The notes below the pieces were generated by a model, which was given only the letters and a program-made list of their open reading frames with translations, was not told the DNA's origin and searched no databases. Shown piece by piece: positions 17,049 through 26,304 of a DNA stretch of 64,000 nucleotides. The DNA is taken from contig JAOQAK010000016.1 of assembly GCA_025963635.1 (NCBI GenBank), forward strand, positions 1 to 64,000. The letters are read 5' to 3'. The position numbers and the translations under genes were made by a program. The DNA comes from Ferruginibacter sp. (GTDB lineage: Bacteria; Bacteroidota; Bacteroidia; Chitinophagales; Chitinophagaceae). How positions within the stretch are numbered: position 1 is the first letter of the stretch; every line of letters begins with the position of its first letter.

Positions 17049-19103
17049 CTATTTCTTTAGGTATCCATAATATTGATCATCGGTTGCACAGTCCCACCAA
17101 ACAGGCATGCTCCAAATATTCACATCTGTGGCATGAGGATTTAAAGCAAGCGTATTGATAGAATTGTAATTTATTTCATAGGTTGGTGGCAGTGCCCAGC
17201 GGCGGATCCAGTACCGGGGATCAGTTTTAGAACTACCAGTCAACTGAGCTGCGCCTGTAAATAAAGGCCCACGATCGTAGCCGGGATAAACCACCCCGAA
17301 ACTACCTACATCACCGGCACTAAAATTAAAGCGACGCATATCGTTCCAGTTTTCAATACTGCAACCCATGGCAATATATTTTTGCAGCATGATGTCTGCC
17401 ATGGTAATATTACCCGCATTGGCAACTGCAGTACTTGCAAGATAAGTGTTGATGGCGGTTTGATCCATGGGCGCCATGTCGGGGTTGGTAGCAGAATAAC
17501 CGGCAGCTTTCCATTGGGTAAGCTTAGCCTGCATCATATTTATATGCGCCTGGATTGCCGCTATATATGCTGTGTAAGCATTGGCAACATCACCTTTCCT
17601 CATGTACACCTCTGCTTTGATAAAATTCATTTCGTGATAGGTTACAATTTCCTGGTCAGATACGGGACGAACCTGGAACGAGCCTGTAGAAGCGACCACG
17701 CCGTCAGTAAAGCCAACTGCAGCAGCAGGTATGCCTGCACGGGTGGCAGTAGCCGGAGGATACCAGCTAACATCCGTTTGGCCCTGGGCCACTATACCCG
17801 ATGTGGCAATGGCACTGCTGCGCATGTTCACATAAGCAGTATCGCCTGCATACAGGTAATTGGTACTGTTTATAAAGATCGAACCGGGTTTGTAGGTTAC
17901 CACCACATTATTACCTGTATTGGTGTAAGGGCGCCCTGCCGCAATCTGTGCATTAATAAAATTTGTGCGGTCTGTTGCATCTGCAATGGCATAGGTAATA
18001 TTTACAGACACTCCCGCATAAGACGGCGATACAATGGAAGTAGCACCTCCTTTAGCCAGGCGGTTTGCCAGGCTTAACGGTGCTGAAGCTGTTTGCGGAC
18101 TGTAGGAATCCACTCCTATTGAACGGGTCCAGGTATAAGAGGATACCCTGTTATTGGCATCCAGCTTAACATTGGTCATATATGAGGGAACAATTTTACT
18201 CAGGCGGGGATCTGTAACGCCTACACTACGCATATTGGCCAACAGGTTATAATAGTACTGAGACATGCGTACGGTACTTCCATAAGCCGCATAGTCAAAA
18301 TTGCCATTTGTTACAACGGGGTCACCAAGCAAATAATCCGTAACGGTGCTGTTATTGTAGCCTGGCCCCACCATATTATCGGCAATAGACTGAGGACCTT
18401 TAGACAAACAGTAAAGGATAGAATCCGCATTATAGAGGTCTGTCTTTTTTGACACTTTAAGCATGTAGCGGGCTTTTAATCCCCAGCACATTTTTATCCA
18501 TTTATTTACATCTCCGCCGCCCCACAAATCTCCGGTAGCAAGTGTGGGTGCTGCAGCTTCCTGTGCTTTCGAGAACAGGCTGATGGCTTCATTTAATTTT
18601 GCCATACATCCATTATAAATTGTTTTGCCATCATCAGGTTTAGGGCTTGGGTTTCCTGTTCCTGCCTCTGTGTAAGGCATTTCGCCATATATATCCAGCA
18701 TTTCCATATACCCCAATGCATGAAATACATCTGCCGCAGCCATATAATGATACGCACCTTGTTTCTGGGCTGTACCATACATATCCACCAGGTTGGAAGA
18801 TACTTCCACAAACCAGGTTTGATAGGGAGTGGTTGAATTGGCGTTGGTGCATTGCCATGTGGTGCTTAATGTGTTCGGAGTGGCAGAGTTGGTATAATAA
18901 ACGCCAGCAATACAGGAAGTACGGTAATTGGTAACGCCTGCAGTGTACTGGTAAAAGTGTTCAATCCAGGGCAACCGGTTTTGAACCGATACGCTTTGAT
19001 TGTTTGGATTATCCTGATCTGTATTAACATCCAGCCATTTTTTACAAGAGGTAACACCCAACAACATCAGGCTGCCCAATATGATATATTTCAAATTTTT
19101 CAT
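17049..19103 (-). CDS. SusD-like_2 family outer-membrane lipoprotein
   Basis: A 684-residue SusD-type lipoprotein, partner of the SusC encoded 18 bases upstream. The signal ends at the lipobox LLGVTSCKKWL. The early WLDVNTDQDNPN block is typical of the SusD-like_2/SusD_2 branch rather than classical RagB. A C-terminal helical region has LQKYIAMGCSIENWNDMRRF. It is longer than most family members. The ligand is unknown, with no glycosidase, peptidase or other enzyme in the unit to suggest one. A strong terminator follows. Confidence 0.9.
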   Translation of the reverse strand: MKNLKYIILGSLMLLGVTSCKKWLDVNTDQDNPNNQSVSVQNRLPWIEHFYQYTAGVTNYRTSCIAGVYYTNSATPNTLSTTWQCTNANSTTPYQTWFVEVSSNLVDMYGTAQKQGAYHYMAAADVFHALGYMEMLDIYGEMPYTEAGTGNPSPKPDDGKTIYNGCMAKLNEAISLFSKAQEAAAPTLATGDLWGGGDVNKWIKMCWGLKARYMLKVSKKTDLYNADSILYCLSKGPQSIADNMVGPGYNNSTVTDYLLGDPVVTNGNFDYAAYGSTVRMSQYYYNLLANMRSVGVTDPRLSKIVPSYMTNVKLDANNRVSSYTWTRSIGVDSYSPQTASAPLSLANRLAKGGATSIVSPSYAGVSVNITYAIADATDRTNFINAQIAAGRPYTNTGNNVVVTYKPGSIFINSTNYLYAGDTAYVNMRSSAIATSGIVAQGQTDVSWYPPATATRAGIPAAAVGFTDGVVASTGSFQVRPVSDQEIVTYHEMNFIKAEVYMRKGDVANAYTAYIAAIQAHINMMQAKLTQWKAAGYSATNPDMAPMDQTAINTYLASTAVANAGNITMADIMLQKYIAMGCSIENWNDMRRFNFSAGDVGSFGVVYPGYDRGPLFTGAAQLTGSSKTDPRYWIRRWALPPTYEINYNSINTLALNPHATDVNIWSMPVWWDCATDDQYYGYLKK

Positions 19104-19121
19104 GATTTGCTTTTTTATTGA

Positions 19122-22100
19122 TTATAACGAAATATTTATCCCAAAAGTGAAACTTTTTACTGCAGGTACACCCAGGTAATCGATACCTGTAGAGCCCGAA
19201 CCGCCTGTTCCACCTGCCGCACTTACTTCAGGATCCATCCCTTTATAATTTGTAACGGTAAACAAATTGGTACCCGCTGCCGTTACTGAAATAGCTTTGA
19301 TAACTTTTGTGTTCTTAAGCAGGCTGGTAAAGTCATAGGTTAATGACAGCGACCTTAGTTTCACCCAATTTACCGAGGTAAGAAAGTTATAGGAGTTGGC
19401 GGCGTAGTTTGCCCAATACTGCTGAATCAAATATGAACCTGCAAATGTTGTGGTACCAATTGTATAGTTTGTACCTGCATTATACGTTTGATTATAATCG
19501 GCTCCTGTGGTGCTGGTAACACCGGTTACAGTTACTGATTGACGGTCATTAAGCGTAGTTAGTTTACTTAAGCCGTTTGCAACCTGTGCATACTCTGTAC
19601 CGTTAAACACATCGCCGCCTTTGCGAATGTCGATCAAAAATGACAACGAAAGTTTGTTGTAACGGAACGTGTTGTTAAAGCCCCCTATGAAATCCGGTTC
19701 ACGGTTACCCACCACCGGGTTGTTAGTATTGAGTTTATAAAGGCCGGTGGTAGGATCTACCAGGTAGCGGCCGTCAGGTATTTCAACTCCTTTTGAGTTA
19801 AGTTCACGCAAATAAGACTGGCCCGTCATTCCAAGAAAATAACCACCATTGGGTATTGATGCTGCTTTTATTGTTCCAAATTGAGCGTCTGTAGGATAAA
19901 AATAAGCTACACCAGGAAGGAACGCTCCCAATCTGCCCCTGTTATAAGAATAATTCAACATCACATCCCATGTAAAATCTCTTTTTACTATTGGTTTACC
20001 GGTAACTGCTATTTCCATTCCCTTGTTAAGAACTGACCCGGAATTAAGTGTGCTGAAAATAAACCCGCCAGACTGAGCTAAACGGGGTTGCCCGATTTGA
20101 TTTTGCGTTTCACTATGATAATAAGTATAATCCAAACCAATACGTCCATTCAAAAATTTAAACTCTGCTCCCAGTTCCCAGGAGTTCTGAATTTCAGGTT
20201 TCAAATCAGGATTACCTGCAGAGTACTGATTACCTACCCCGGTAAAAGAGCCAATGGAGATGGGGGAATTTACATATGTATTCGTAGCATACGCATTTCC
20301 ATCCTTACCCACTCTTGCCCAGCTTGCCCTCACTTTACCGAAGGAAAGAATATTGTTTTTAGGCAGCAATTCAGTAAATACAAAAGAGCCGCTTACAGAC
20401 GGGTAAAAATAAGAGTTGTTTTGTATGGCCAATGTTGACGACTGGTCGTTACGGCCGGTTACAGTAAGATAGGCGATATTTTTATAAGAGATGCCGGCCT
20501 CACCGAAAGCTCCTACCAGGCGCCTTCTTGTTGTTCCATCAGTAAAAAATTTATTGGTTGTGGCAATATTATTAAAGCTGATGGTACCGGCTGTAATAAA
20601 GTTGTATCCCCAATGGTTCTGACTCACAATGTTCGTGTTTTCAGACGTAGTTCCCAGCATCAGGTGTGTTTCAAAATCATTGAAAAATGTTTTATGGAAA
20701 TTCGTCATTACTGTTGTTGTAACATAAGTATAGTTAAGCAGGTCTTTGCTCAAACGACCGTTCTGGTATAGTGGAGCCACCGCAGAGCCGGGCGTAATAT
20801 AGGTATAGTCATTCGTTCCGTATTGGTCATACCCTAAACGTGCGATAACATCCCACCAGGTGGCAATTTTGTAAGTGGCGTTTAAACCTCCTGTGATACG
20901 CTTGGTTTGTGACGTTAATTTATCCTTGTTAATAATCCAGTAAGGATTGTCTATATCACTTTCCAAAGCAAGTGTTCCGGCGTATATCCTGTGTTGTGAC
21001 CCGTCATCATTTAAATAATTATCAATATTATAAGTTTGCGGATAGGTATACAGAGATTGCATACTTCCCACCCCACTTCCATATAACCCGGCAGTAGTTA
21101 ATGTTCTGTCGATATCAGCAATAGAATAGGCAACACTCGCATTTACTGTAAGGCGCCCGTATTTCTGTTCGCCATTAAACCGGAAGGTGGTCTTATCATA
21201 ACTGGTGTTAGGTACAATACCAGATTGTTTGAAATTAGAACCCGATAGATAAAAAGAACTGTTCTTTGTACCACCGGCAACATTTACATTGTTATCATAC
21301 ACAATACCATGTTGAAAGAAGTTACCGATATTATCATATAGCGTATCTGCCGCTGTAATTTTTTGCCCCCACGAGTTGTACGAAGTTTTATTAAAAACGC
21401 CGTTGCTGGCGTAAACACCGTTTCCAAACTGAGTTTGCGTCTCAGGCAACTTAGTTACCTGGGAACTGCTTATTTTACTGGCGACACTAACCTTTACTGT
21501 GCCTTCTGCTCCTTTTTTTGTAGTTATAATAACAACGCCGTCTGCCGCCCTTGATCCATACAATGCCGCTGCTGCAGCGCCTTTTAAGACCGACAAGTTT
21601 TCAATATCTTCCGGGTTAACATCCATAATACGGTTAGAGTAGGTGGTGTTACTGCGTGACAGGCCATCAGTACCTGTATTACCGGTTACAGCAGTTGAGT
21701 TGTCATAAATAATACCATCAATTACAAATAACGGCTGGTTTTGCCTGCCTTCCGAAGTGGAATTACCACCACGGATGGTTATTGAAGCACCAGCACCAGC
21801 CGACCCACTAAACTGCGTAACGTTTACACCGGGAACTTTGCCTGCCAAAGAATTAATGACATTCGTGTTTTTATTTTTCATCAACTCCTGCGCATTCAAA
21901 TCAGAAACCGAATATCCCAGGGCCTTTCTTTCCTTTTTTATACCCAAAGCCGTAATAACCACTTCTCCCAGGTCTCCTTTATCCCGCTGCAGGATAACCG
22001 AAATGGTGGAAGAATTTCCTGCTTTGATTTCACGGGGTGTAAATCCCACGGAACTGATTACCAGTACATCTTTCGTAACTGCACTAATGGTGAAACTCCC

Positions 22101-22277
22101 ACTTTGATCAGTTTGGGTACCGGTTTTGTTTCCCTGTACCAGTACAGAGGCTCCCACTACCGGGTTACTGCTTTCATCCAATACTTTTCCAGAGATCTGC
22201 TTTTGCTGTTGTGCAAAGGAAAACTGGAAAAATTGGAGCAATAGAAAGGCTGTTAAGACAGTTACAACTTTTTTCAT
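19122..22277 (-). CDS. SusC/RagA family TonB-linked outer-membrane transporter
   Basis: TonB-dependent transporter of 1051 residues. A signal peptide ends near QFSFAQQ. A carboxypeptidase-like domain (ISGKVLDESSNPVVGASV) follows, then the SusC signature VVITALGIKKERKALGYSV. The plug contains ITIRGGNSTSEGRQNQPL, VLKGAAAAALYGSRAADG and VVIITTKKG. The C-terminal barrel ends SFTFGINISL. It forms a two-gene unit with the SusD-like_2 gene. An eroded DeoR-type gene lies 162 bases upstream in the same orientation. Confidence 0.95.
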   Translation of the reverse strand: MKKVVTVLTAFLLLQFFQFSFAQQQKQISGKVLDESSNPVVGASVLVQGNKTGTQTDQSGSFTISAVTKDVLVISSVGFTPREIKAGNSSTISVILQRDKGDLGEVVITALGIKKERKALGYSVSDLNAQELMKNKNTNVINSLAGKVPGVNVTQFSGSAGAGASITIRGGNSTSEGRQNQPLFVIDGIIYDNSTAVTGNTGTDGLSRSNTTYSNRIMDVNPEDIENLSVLKGAAAAALYGSRAADGVVIITTKKGAEGTVKVSVASKISSSQVTKLPETQTQFGNGVYASNGVFNKTSYNSWGQKITAADTLYDNIGNFFQHGIVYDNNVNVAGGTKNSSFYLSGSNFKQSGIVPNTSYDKTTFRFNGEQKYGRLTVNASVAYSIADIDRTLTTAGLYGSGVGSMQSLYTYPQTYNIDNYLNDDGSQHRIYAGTLALESDIDNPYWIINKDKLTSQTKRITGGLNATYKIATWWDVIARLGYDQYGTNDYTYITPGSAVAPLYQNGRLSKDLLNYTYVTTTVMTNFHKTFFNDFETHLMLGTTSENTNIVSQNHWGYNFITAGTISFNNIATTNKFFTDGTTRRRLVGAFGEAGISYKNIAYLTVTGRNDQSSTLAIQNNSYFYPSVSGSFVFTELLPKNNILSFGKVRASWARVGKDGNAYATNTYVNSPISIGSFTGVGNQYSAGNPDLKPEIQNSWELGAEFKFLNGRIGLDYTYYHSETQNQIGQPRLAQSGGFIFSTLNSGSVLNKGMEIAVTGKPIVKRDFTWDVMLNYSYNRGRLGAFLPGVAYFYPTDAQFGTIKAASIPNGGYFLGMTGQSYLRELNSKGVEIPDGRYLVDPTTGLYKLNTNNPVVGNREPDFIGGFNNTFRYNKLSLSFLIDIRKGGDVFNGTEYAQVANGLSKLTTLNDRQSVTVTGVTSTTGADYNQTYNAGTNYTIGTTTFAGSYLIQQYWANYAANSYNFLTSVNWVKLRSLSLTYDFTSLLKNTKVIKAISVTAAGTNLFTVTNYKGMDPEVSAAGGTGGSGSTGIDYLGVPAVKSFTFGINISL

Positions 22278-22398
22278 AACTAATTATTAGGTTTTTGTTT
22301 GAGTTCTATGATGATGATATTTGAAAGTGCTGGTTAGCTGCGTTTTAGTGTTGATTTGCTAAAACATAGCATTCTTTAATTCAGTTACTAAACATAAT

Positions 22399-22437
22399 GC
22401 CCTGAGATTATTCAGCCCCTGAAATGCTGATCCCAGG
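22399..22437 (-). terminator. Hairpin directly after the eroded DeoR-type gene
   Basis: Minus-strand RNA can pair CCCTGGGAT and ATTTCAG with CTGAAT and ATCTCAGGG to form an imperfect stem-loop that starts 2 bases beyond the stop codon. It lacks a T tract, so it may be an attenuator or RNA-stabilising structure rather than a full terminator before the SusC gene. Confidence 0.45.
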
Positions 22438-22439
22438 GT

Positions 22440-22958
22440 TTACAACTTCACAGCTTCTATTGCCGGGCAATACAAGCTTGCTGCTGATTTTTTTACTTTG
22501 GTAACCGCTCCAGGCCCGATTGTATTTTGTGAGTTTTTGGAGATTTTATCCCCGGTAACAATTACTTCAATATTTGCCTGGCTGCTGTACTCAAACAATG
22601 CAGGTGTACTGTCTGCGATAAAGTTGGTATGGAAATCAGGACGAAGTGCGCCTGCCGTTTTTGTAATGCCGGCACTCCCCCTGCTTAAAGCAAACATATC
22701 CTCTTTAATAAGCGCTATGGCTTTTTGAGCAATAATATTCTTTCGTGTGTATACGTAAACTACATTAGGAGTATGGTGCCGGGGGTAAAAAGAGCTGGAA
22801 ATAGCGCCGCCAGGTACATTTATAAGTTCTCCTTCTTTTTGCAAAGTTCTTTCAAGGGTACAGGGCATGCCTGTTGGCATGCTTACCTCTGCTAACCACA
22901 CCTTGTTGTGCAAATTTCTCTCGTGAAGGATAAAGGCGTGGCTATCCGTTTTAAGCAT
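22440..22958 (-). CDS. Degenerate, truncated DeoR-family regulator
   Basis: A 172-residue frame that aligns by eye along the DeoR transcription-factor plan. Residues 8-50 (AFILHERNLHNKVWLAEVS to EGELINVPGGAI) correspond to the winged helix and its normally conserved VHGGA end. Residues 75-172 correspond to the sugar-phosphate sensor domain, with KNIIAQKAIALIKEDMF and ANIEVIVTGDKISKNSQNT. Key positions are altered: the TIRRDL recognition helix reads PCTLERTL, VHGGA reads VPGGA, and the phosphate-binding GTTT loop is replaced. The last 80 or so residues are missing. It is probably decaying or repurposed. It sits upstream of a SusC/D pair and has its own promoter-like boxes. Confidence 0.6.
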   Translation of the reverse strand: MLKTDSHAFILHERNLHNKVWLAEVSMPTGMPCTLERTLQKEGELINVPGGAISSSFYPRHHTPNVVYVYTRKNIIAQKAIALIKEDMFALSRGSAGITKTAGALRPDFHTNFIADSTPALFEYSSQANIEVIVTGDKISKNSQNTIGPGAVTKVKKSAASLYCPAIEAVKL

Positions 22959-22978
22959 TTAGTTTAGTTGTTGATAGC

Positions 22979-23011
22979 CAAATCTAAATAAAAACGGCAA
23001 AAGCCGCAAAA
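22979..23011 (-). promoter_or_regulatory. Promoter of the DeoR-like gene (-33 and -7 boxes)
   Basis: The minus strand has TTTTG (23007-23011), a 20-base spacer, then TAGATTTG (22979-22986), an exact TAnnTTTG match 20 bases before the ATG. The spacer contains the dyad CGGCTTTTGCCG, which could be an operator. Confidence 0.6.
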
Positions 23012-23355
23012 TTAATTTGAATACCCTATTTATACTTGCAAAAAACCGCAAATATGAGCAGGTAATTGACAATTATTACTGCATATGTTACATTAGCACT
23101 GCGGCGAGGTATTAATAAAAAATCCCGGTAAGCATGGGGCAACCGGAACTATCTCATAAAAAGCAACAAATTTCATGATAATACAATTGTTGAAAAGGAT
23201 GGCTATGAGTACTGCTGTACTTAGGTATTTATAACAATACCACCACGTTGGAAAAAAATCAGCATACGACTAAAGTTAGCGGGTTTGCAGTGGAGTAATT
23301 AAATGGAAAGGATAATCCCCGAATAGGAAAACAGCCAGATTAGCAAAATAAAATT
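23012..23355. other. Intergenic stretch without a recognised feature
   Basis: AT-rich DNA between the DeoR-like gene promoter and the end of the SpmAB-type gene. No coding segment, hairpin with T tract or repeat was seen. Confidence 0.4.
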
Positions 23356-24627
23356 TTATCCAAAAAACAAGTAACACAAAATAATGGCAGTAATGATCCC
23401 CACCAGGTCGGCCAGTAGCATGGCGCCTATTGAATAACGGGTATTTTTGATATTTACAGATCCGAAATAAACAGCCACCACGTAAAACGTTGTATCAGAT
23501 GCTCCCTGGAAAATCCCGGATAACTTGCTTGCAAATGAATCGGGTCCAAAAGTAGTCATGGTACTCACCATCATCCCCCTGGCTGCCCCACCACTTAAGG
23601 GCCTTATCAACGCCGTTGGCAGTCCGTCAACAAAACGCGTATCTGCGCCAAAAAGGGCGAAAAAGCTTTTCATTCCCGTAATCACCGCATCAAATGTGCC
23701 ACTGGTACGAAGCATGCTTACCGCGACTAATATTCCGAGTATGTACGGTATAATTCTAATGGCCGTATCAAACCCGTTTTTAGCGCCGTCTACAAACGCA
23801 GAAAATAAATCTATTTTTTTATATAAACCCCCTAAAACTATCAGTAAAAAAACAAGCAGGATCAATCCATTACTTAATTTACCGGAAAACAACTGGATAC
23901 CTGCGGCATTAAGCCTGGTTACATATAAAACCAACAATGCAATAATCGCCGAAATGCTAAACACCCAAATTAATATTACCGGCTGAAATAGATTGATCTT
24001 TTGTTTAAATGAAACGATGATCATAGCAGTCATAGTACCAACAAATGTTACAATCATACAGGGAATAAAAACATCCGTTGGATCGGATGCATTTTGTGCA
24101 GCCCTTACCGCAATTACACTCACAGGAATTAAATTCAAACCTGCCGCGTGCAAACAGAGAAACATGATCTGCGAATTGGAAGCCACTTCCTTGTTTTGGT
24201 TGAGTTCCTGCAAACTTTCCATTGCCTTTAATCCAAATGGCGTAGCAGCATTATCCAGCCCAAGAAGGTTTGCAGAAAAATTCATGATCATATGGCCCAT
24301 TGATGGATGGCCCTTTGGAATCTCCGGAAAAAGTTTAGAAAAAAACGGGCCGACAATCCGGGACAACAGCCTTATGCCGCCTGCCTTTTCGGCAATATTC
24401 ATAAACCCGATGAATAGTGCAAGAATACCTACCAGTTTTAAGCAAATTTCTACAGCTATCCAACAGGTTTCAATGATACCATCTAATTTAAGTGGGTTGG
24501 CAGGATCGCTCGCTTTTCCACTTACCATCCAGGAAAATATCTGCGCATCTCCTAAGAAAAAACATTTGATACCTGCTACGGTTATTGCAACAATGATGAA
24601 GGCCGACCATATTCTGCTTAATGCCAT
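23356..24627 (-). CDS. Fused SpmA-SpmB-type nucleoside-recognition (Gate) membrane protein
   Basis: A 423-residue polytopic inner-membrane protein. The N-terminal half resembles spore maturation protein SpmA (MALSRIWSAFIIVAITVAG; GHPSMGHMIMNFSANLLGLDNAATPFGLKAM at about residues 106-135). The C-terminal half resembles SpmB (FVDGAKNGFDTAIRIIPYIL; LIRPLSGGAARGMMVSTMTTFGPDSFASKLSG). Both belong to the Gate domain family. In spore formers SpmA and SpmB are separate and act in spore-core dehydration. Bacteroidota do not sporulate and carry the fused form, whose substrate is unknown. The gene stands alone. Confidence 0.85.
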   Translation of the reverse strand: MALSRIWSAFIIVAITVAGIKCFFLGDAQIFSWMVSGKASDPANPLKLDGIIETCWIAVEICLKLVGILALFIGFMNIAEKAGGIRLLSRIVGPFFSKLFPEIPKGHPSMGHMIMNFSANLLGLDNAATPFGLKAMESLQELNQNKEVASNSQIMFLCLHAAGLNLIPVSVIAVRAAQNASDPTDVFIPCMIVTFVGTMTAMIIVSFKQKINLFQPVILIWVFSISAIIALLVLYVTRLNAAGIQLFSGKLSNGLILLVFLLIVLGGLYKKIDLFSAFVDGAKNGFDTAIRIIPYILGILVAVSMLRTSGTFDAVITGMKSFFALFGADTRFVDGLPTALIRPLSGGAARGMMVSTMTTFGPDSFASKLSGIFQGASDTTFYVVAVYFGSVNIKNTRYSIGAMLLADLVGIITAIILCYLFFG

Positions 24628-24788
24628 ATTCGTTTAGTATTTACTGTTTTTTGTTTCCGGTTTTTTAGCCTTGATTCCTTTTGATGGTTATGGTAATATG
24701 CTGAAAGCTTTCATCGCTAAAACCAGAGTGAAATTAAAGCTTTGAAATTAGCTATTTATATGGGAAACTTATATTTCCTTGCAAACCT

Positions 24789-24796
24789 TACCTTTG
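24789..24796 (+). promoter_or_regulatory. Candidate -7 box far upstream of ychF
   Basis: TACCTTTG matches TAnnTTTG exactly and lies 220 bases before the ychF ATG. If used, it would give a long leader containing two heptamer arrays. No -33 partner was identified. Confidence 0.35.
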
Positions 24797-24813
24797 CAGC
24801 CGAAAATGCTAAA

Positions 24814-24876
24814 GGTGGAAGATGAAAGGTTGATGGTTGAGGGTTGAAGGTGGAAGGTTGAAGGTTGAGGGCTGAG
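24814..24876 (+). repeat. Heptamer tandem array, GGTTGAW type (9 units)
   Basis: Nine contiguous 7-base units between the divergent SpmAB-type and ychF genes: GGTGGAA, GATGAAA, GGTTGAT, GGTTGAG, GGTTGAA, GGTGGAA, GGTTGAA, GGTTGAG, GGCTGAG. Most units contain TGA. Confidence 0.88.
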
Positions 24877-24976
24877 ATTGAGGTTATCGCTTTACTTCAT
24901 TGAGTAAAAATAAATTAAACCATTGTTGCAAAACATTTTTATATAGGCAACAGGGTAATACTATTTGTGTCGAAGG

Positions 24977-25011
24977 ACAGAAAACAAAAAACAATAAACA
25001 GTAAACAAATA
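24977..25011 (+). repeat. Heptamer tandem array, ACARWAA type (5 units)
   Basis: Five contiguous units ACAGAAA, ACAAAAA, ACAATAA, ACAGTAA, ACAAATA end 5 bases before the ychF ATG. An A-rich leader here could aid ribosome binding in Bacteroidota, which rarely use a strong Shine-Dalgarno sequence. Confidence 0.75.
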
Positions 25012-25016
25012 ATATC

Positions 25017-26117
25017 ATGGCTTTACAAGCAGGCATCGTGGGATTACCAAATGTGGGAAAATCAACTTTATTCAATGCAGTCAGCAGCAGCGCAAAAGCA
25101 CAGGCAAGTAATTACCGGTTTTGTACCATTGAACCTAACACAGGCCTGGTAAACGTACCCGACCCAAGAATGGATAAGCTTGCAGAACTGGTGCAGCCAA
25201 ACCGCACCGTACCCACGCAAATTGAAATTGTAGATATTGCTGGCCTTGTGCGAGGTGCAAGCAAGGGTGAGGGGTTAGGAAATAAGTTTTTGGCCAATAT
25301 CCGCGAGGTAGATGCCATTATTCATGTTGTCCGTTGTTTTGAAGATGAAAACATTTTAAGGGATGAGGGACCCATCAATCCCATCAGTGATAAAGAGATC
25401 ATTGAAACCGAACTTCAGTTGAAAGACCTTGATAGCGTTGAAAGAAAGCTTTCCCGCATTGAAAAAATGCTGAAGACAGGCGATGCCAAATTAAAGCTTG
25501 AATACGATGTGTTATTGAGGTGCAAAGAACAATTGAACCAGGGCAAAAGCATCCTTACCATGAAACTGGATAAAGAAGAGAAAGCTGCCATTGCCGAAAA
25601 TTTTTTACTGAGCGATAAACCCGTATTATATGTGGCCAATGTAGATGAGGCTTCGATGCATACCGGCAATAAATATTCAGATCAATTGATAGCAGCCGCC
25701 AAGGCGGAAGGAGCAGAAGTGATCGTTATGACCAATGCCATTGAAGCACAGATCGCTGAGTTTGAAAACCCCGAAGACAAGGCGATGTTCATGGAAGAAT
25801 ATAAAATGACCGAGCCCGCACTCGACCGGCTGATTCACACTGCTTATAAACTGCTCAATTTATCAACATACTTTACAGCAGGGGTACAGGAAGTAAGGGC
25901 ATGGACCATTCACCAGGGGTGGAAAGCGCCACAGGCAGCCAGTGTAATTCATACCGATTTTGAAAAAGGCTTTATCAAAGCAGAAGTAATTTCTTACCAG
26001 GATTTTATTACCTACAAATCAGAAGCCGCTTGTCGCGAAAATGGCCGCTTACGGATCGAAGGAAAAGATTATGTGGTTCACGATGGAGATGTAATGCATT
26101 TCCGGTTTAATGTATAA
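25017..26117 (+). CDS. ychF: Redox-regulated ATPase YchF (Obg-family, ribosome-associated)
   Basis: Universally conserved P-loop ATPase that binds ribosomes and modulates stress responses. The 366 residues begin with the G1 loop [16 protein letters not shown]. The G3 segment is [17 protein letters not shown], and the usual NKxD is replaced by NVDE, the hallmark of ATP rather than GTP preference. A coiled-coil insert spans roughly residues 130-200, and the C-terminal TGS domain contains [13 protein letters not shown] terminator follows within 65 bases, so the transcript is probably monocistronic. Confidence 0.96.
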   Translation: MALQAGIVGLPNVGKSTLFNAVSSSAKAQASNYRFCTIEPNTGLVNVPDPRMDKLAELVQPNRTVPTQIEIVDIAGLVRGASKGEGLGNKFLANIREVDAIIHVVRCFEDENILRDEGPINPISDKEIIETELQLKDLDSVERKLSRIEKMLKTGDAKLKLEYDVLLRCKEQLNQGKSILTMKLDKEEKAAIAENFLLSDKPVLYVANVDEASMHTGNKYSDQLIAAAKAEGAEVIVMTNAIEAQIAEFENPEDKAMFMEEYKMTEPALDRLIHTAYKLLNLSTYFTAGVQEVRAWTIHQGWKAPQAASVIHTDFEKGFIKAEVISYQDFITYKSEAACRENGRLRIEGKDYVVHDGDVMHFRFNV

Positions 26118-26157
26118 GCAATGTAACTGTTTTTTTTGGCCGAATCATATCATTGCA

Positions 26158-26182
26158 AATCCACCAACCATATTGGTGGATT
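26158..26182 (+). terminator. Intrinsic terminator of ychF
   Basis: Perfect 10-base arms AATCCACCAA and TTGGTGGATT with a 5-base loop, followed by a T-rich run. It starts 40 bases after the ychF stop and lies in front of the convergent thiolase gene. Confidence 0.85.
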
Positions 26183-26304
26183 TTTATTTCTACAATGCCC
26201 CGGGCTGTTCTTTGCTTCTTCAATTTGGCGTAAGCGCAAGCACTTTTTGCTCCCACATTAGCGCATCTTGTTTTATATCAGCAAATACTTAATAATCTTT
26301 TAAA

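Noticed and set aside
17382-18077. 231-codon plus-strand frame opposite the second SusD gene
   Set aside because: It lies wholly within a clear SusD-family gene and has shadow-like composition.
26110-26292. 60-codon frame after ychF
   Set aside because: It runs through the ychF terminator hairpin and has no protein-like character.
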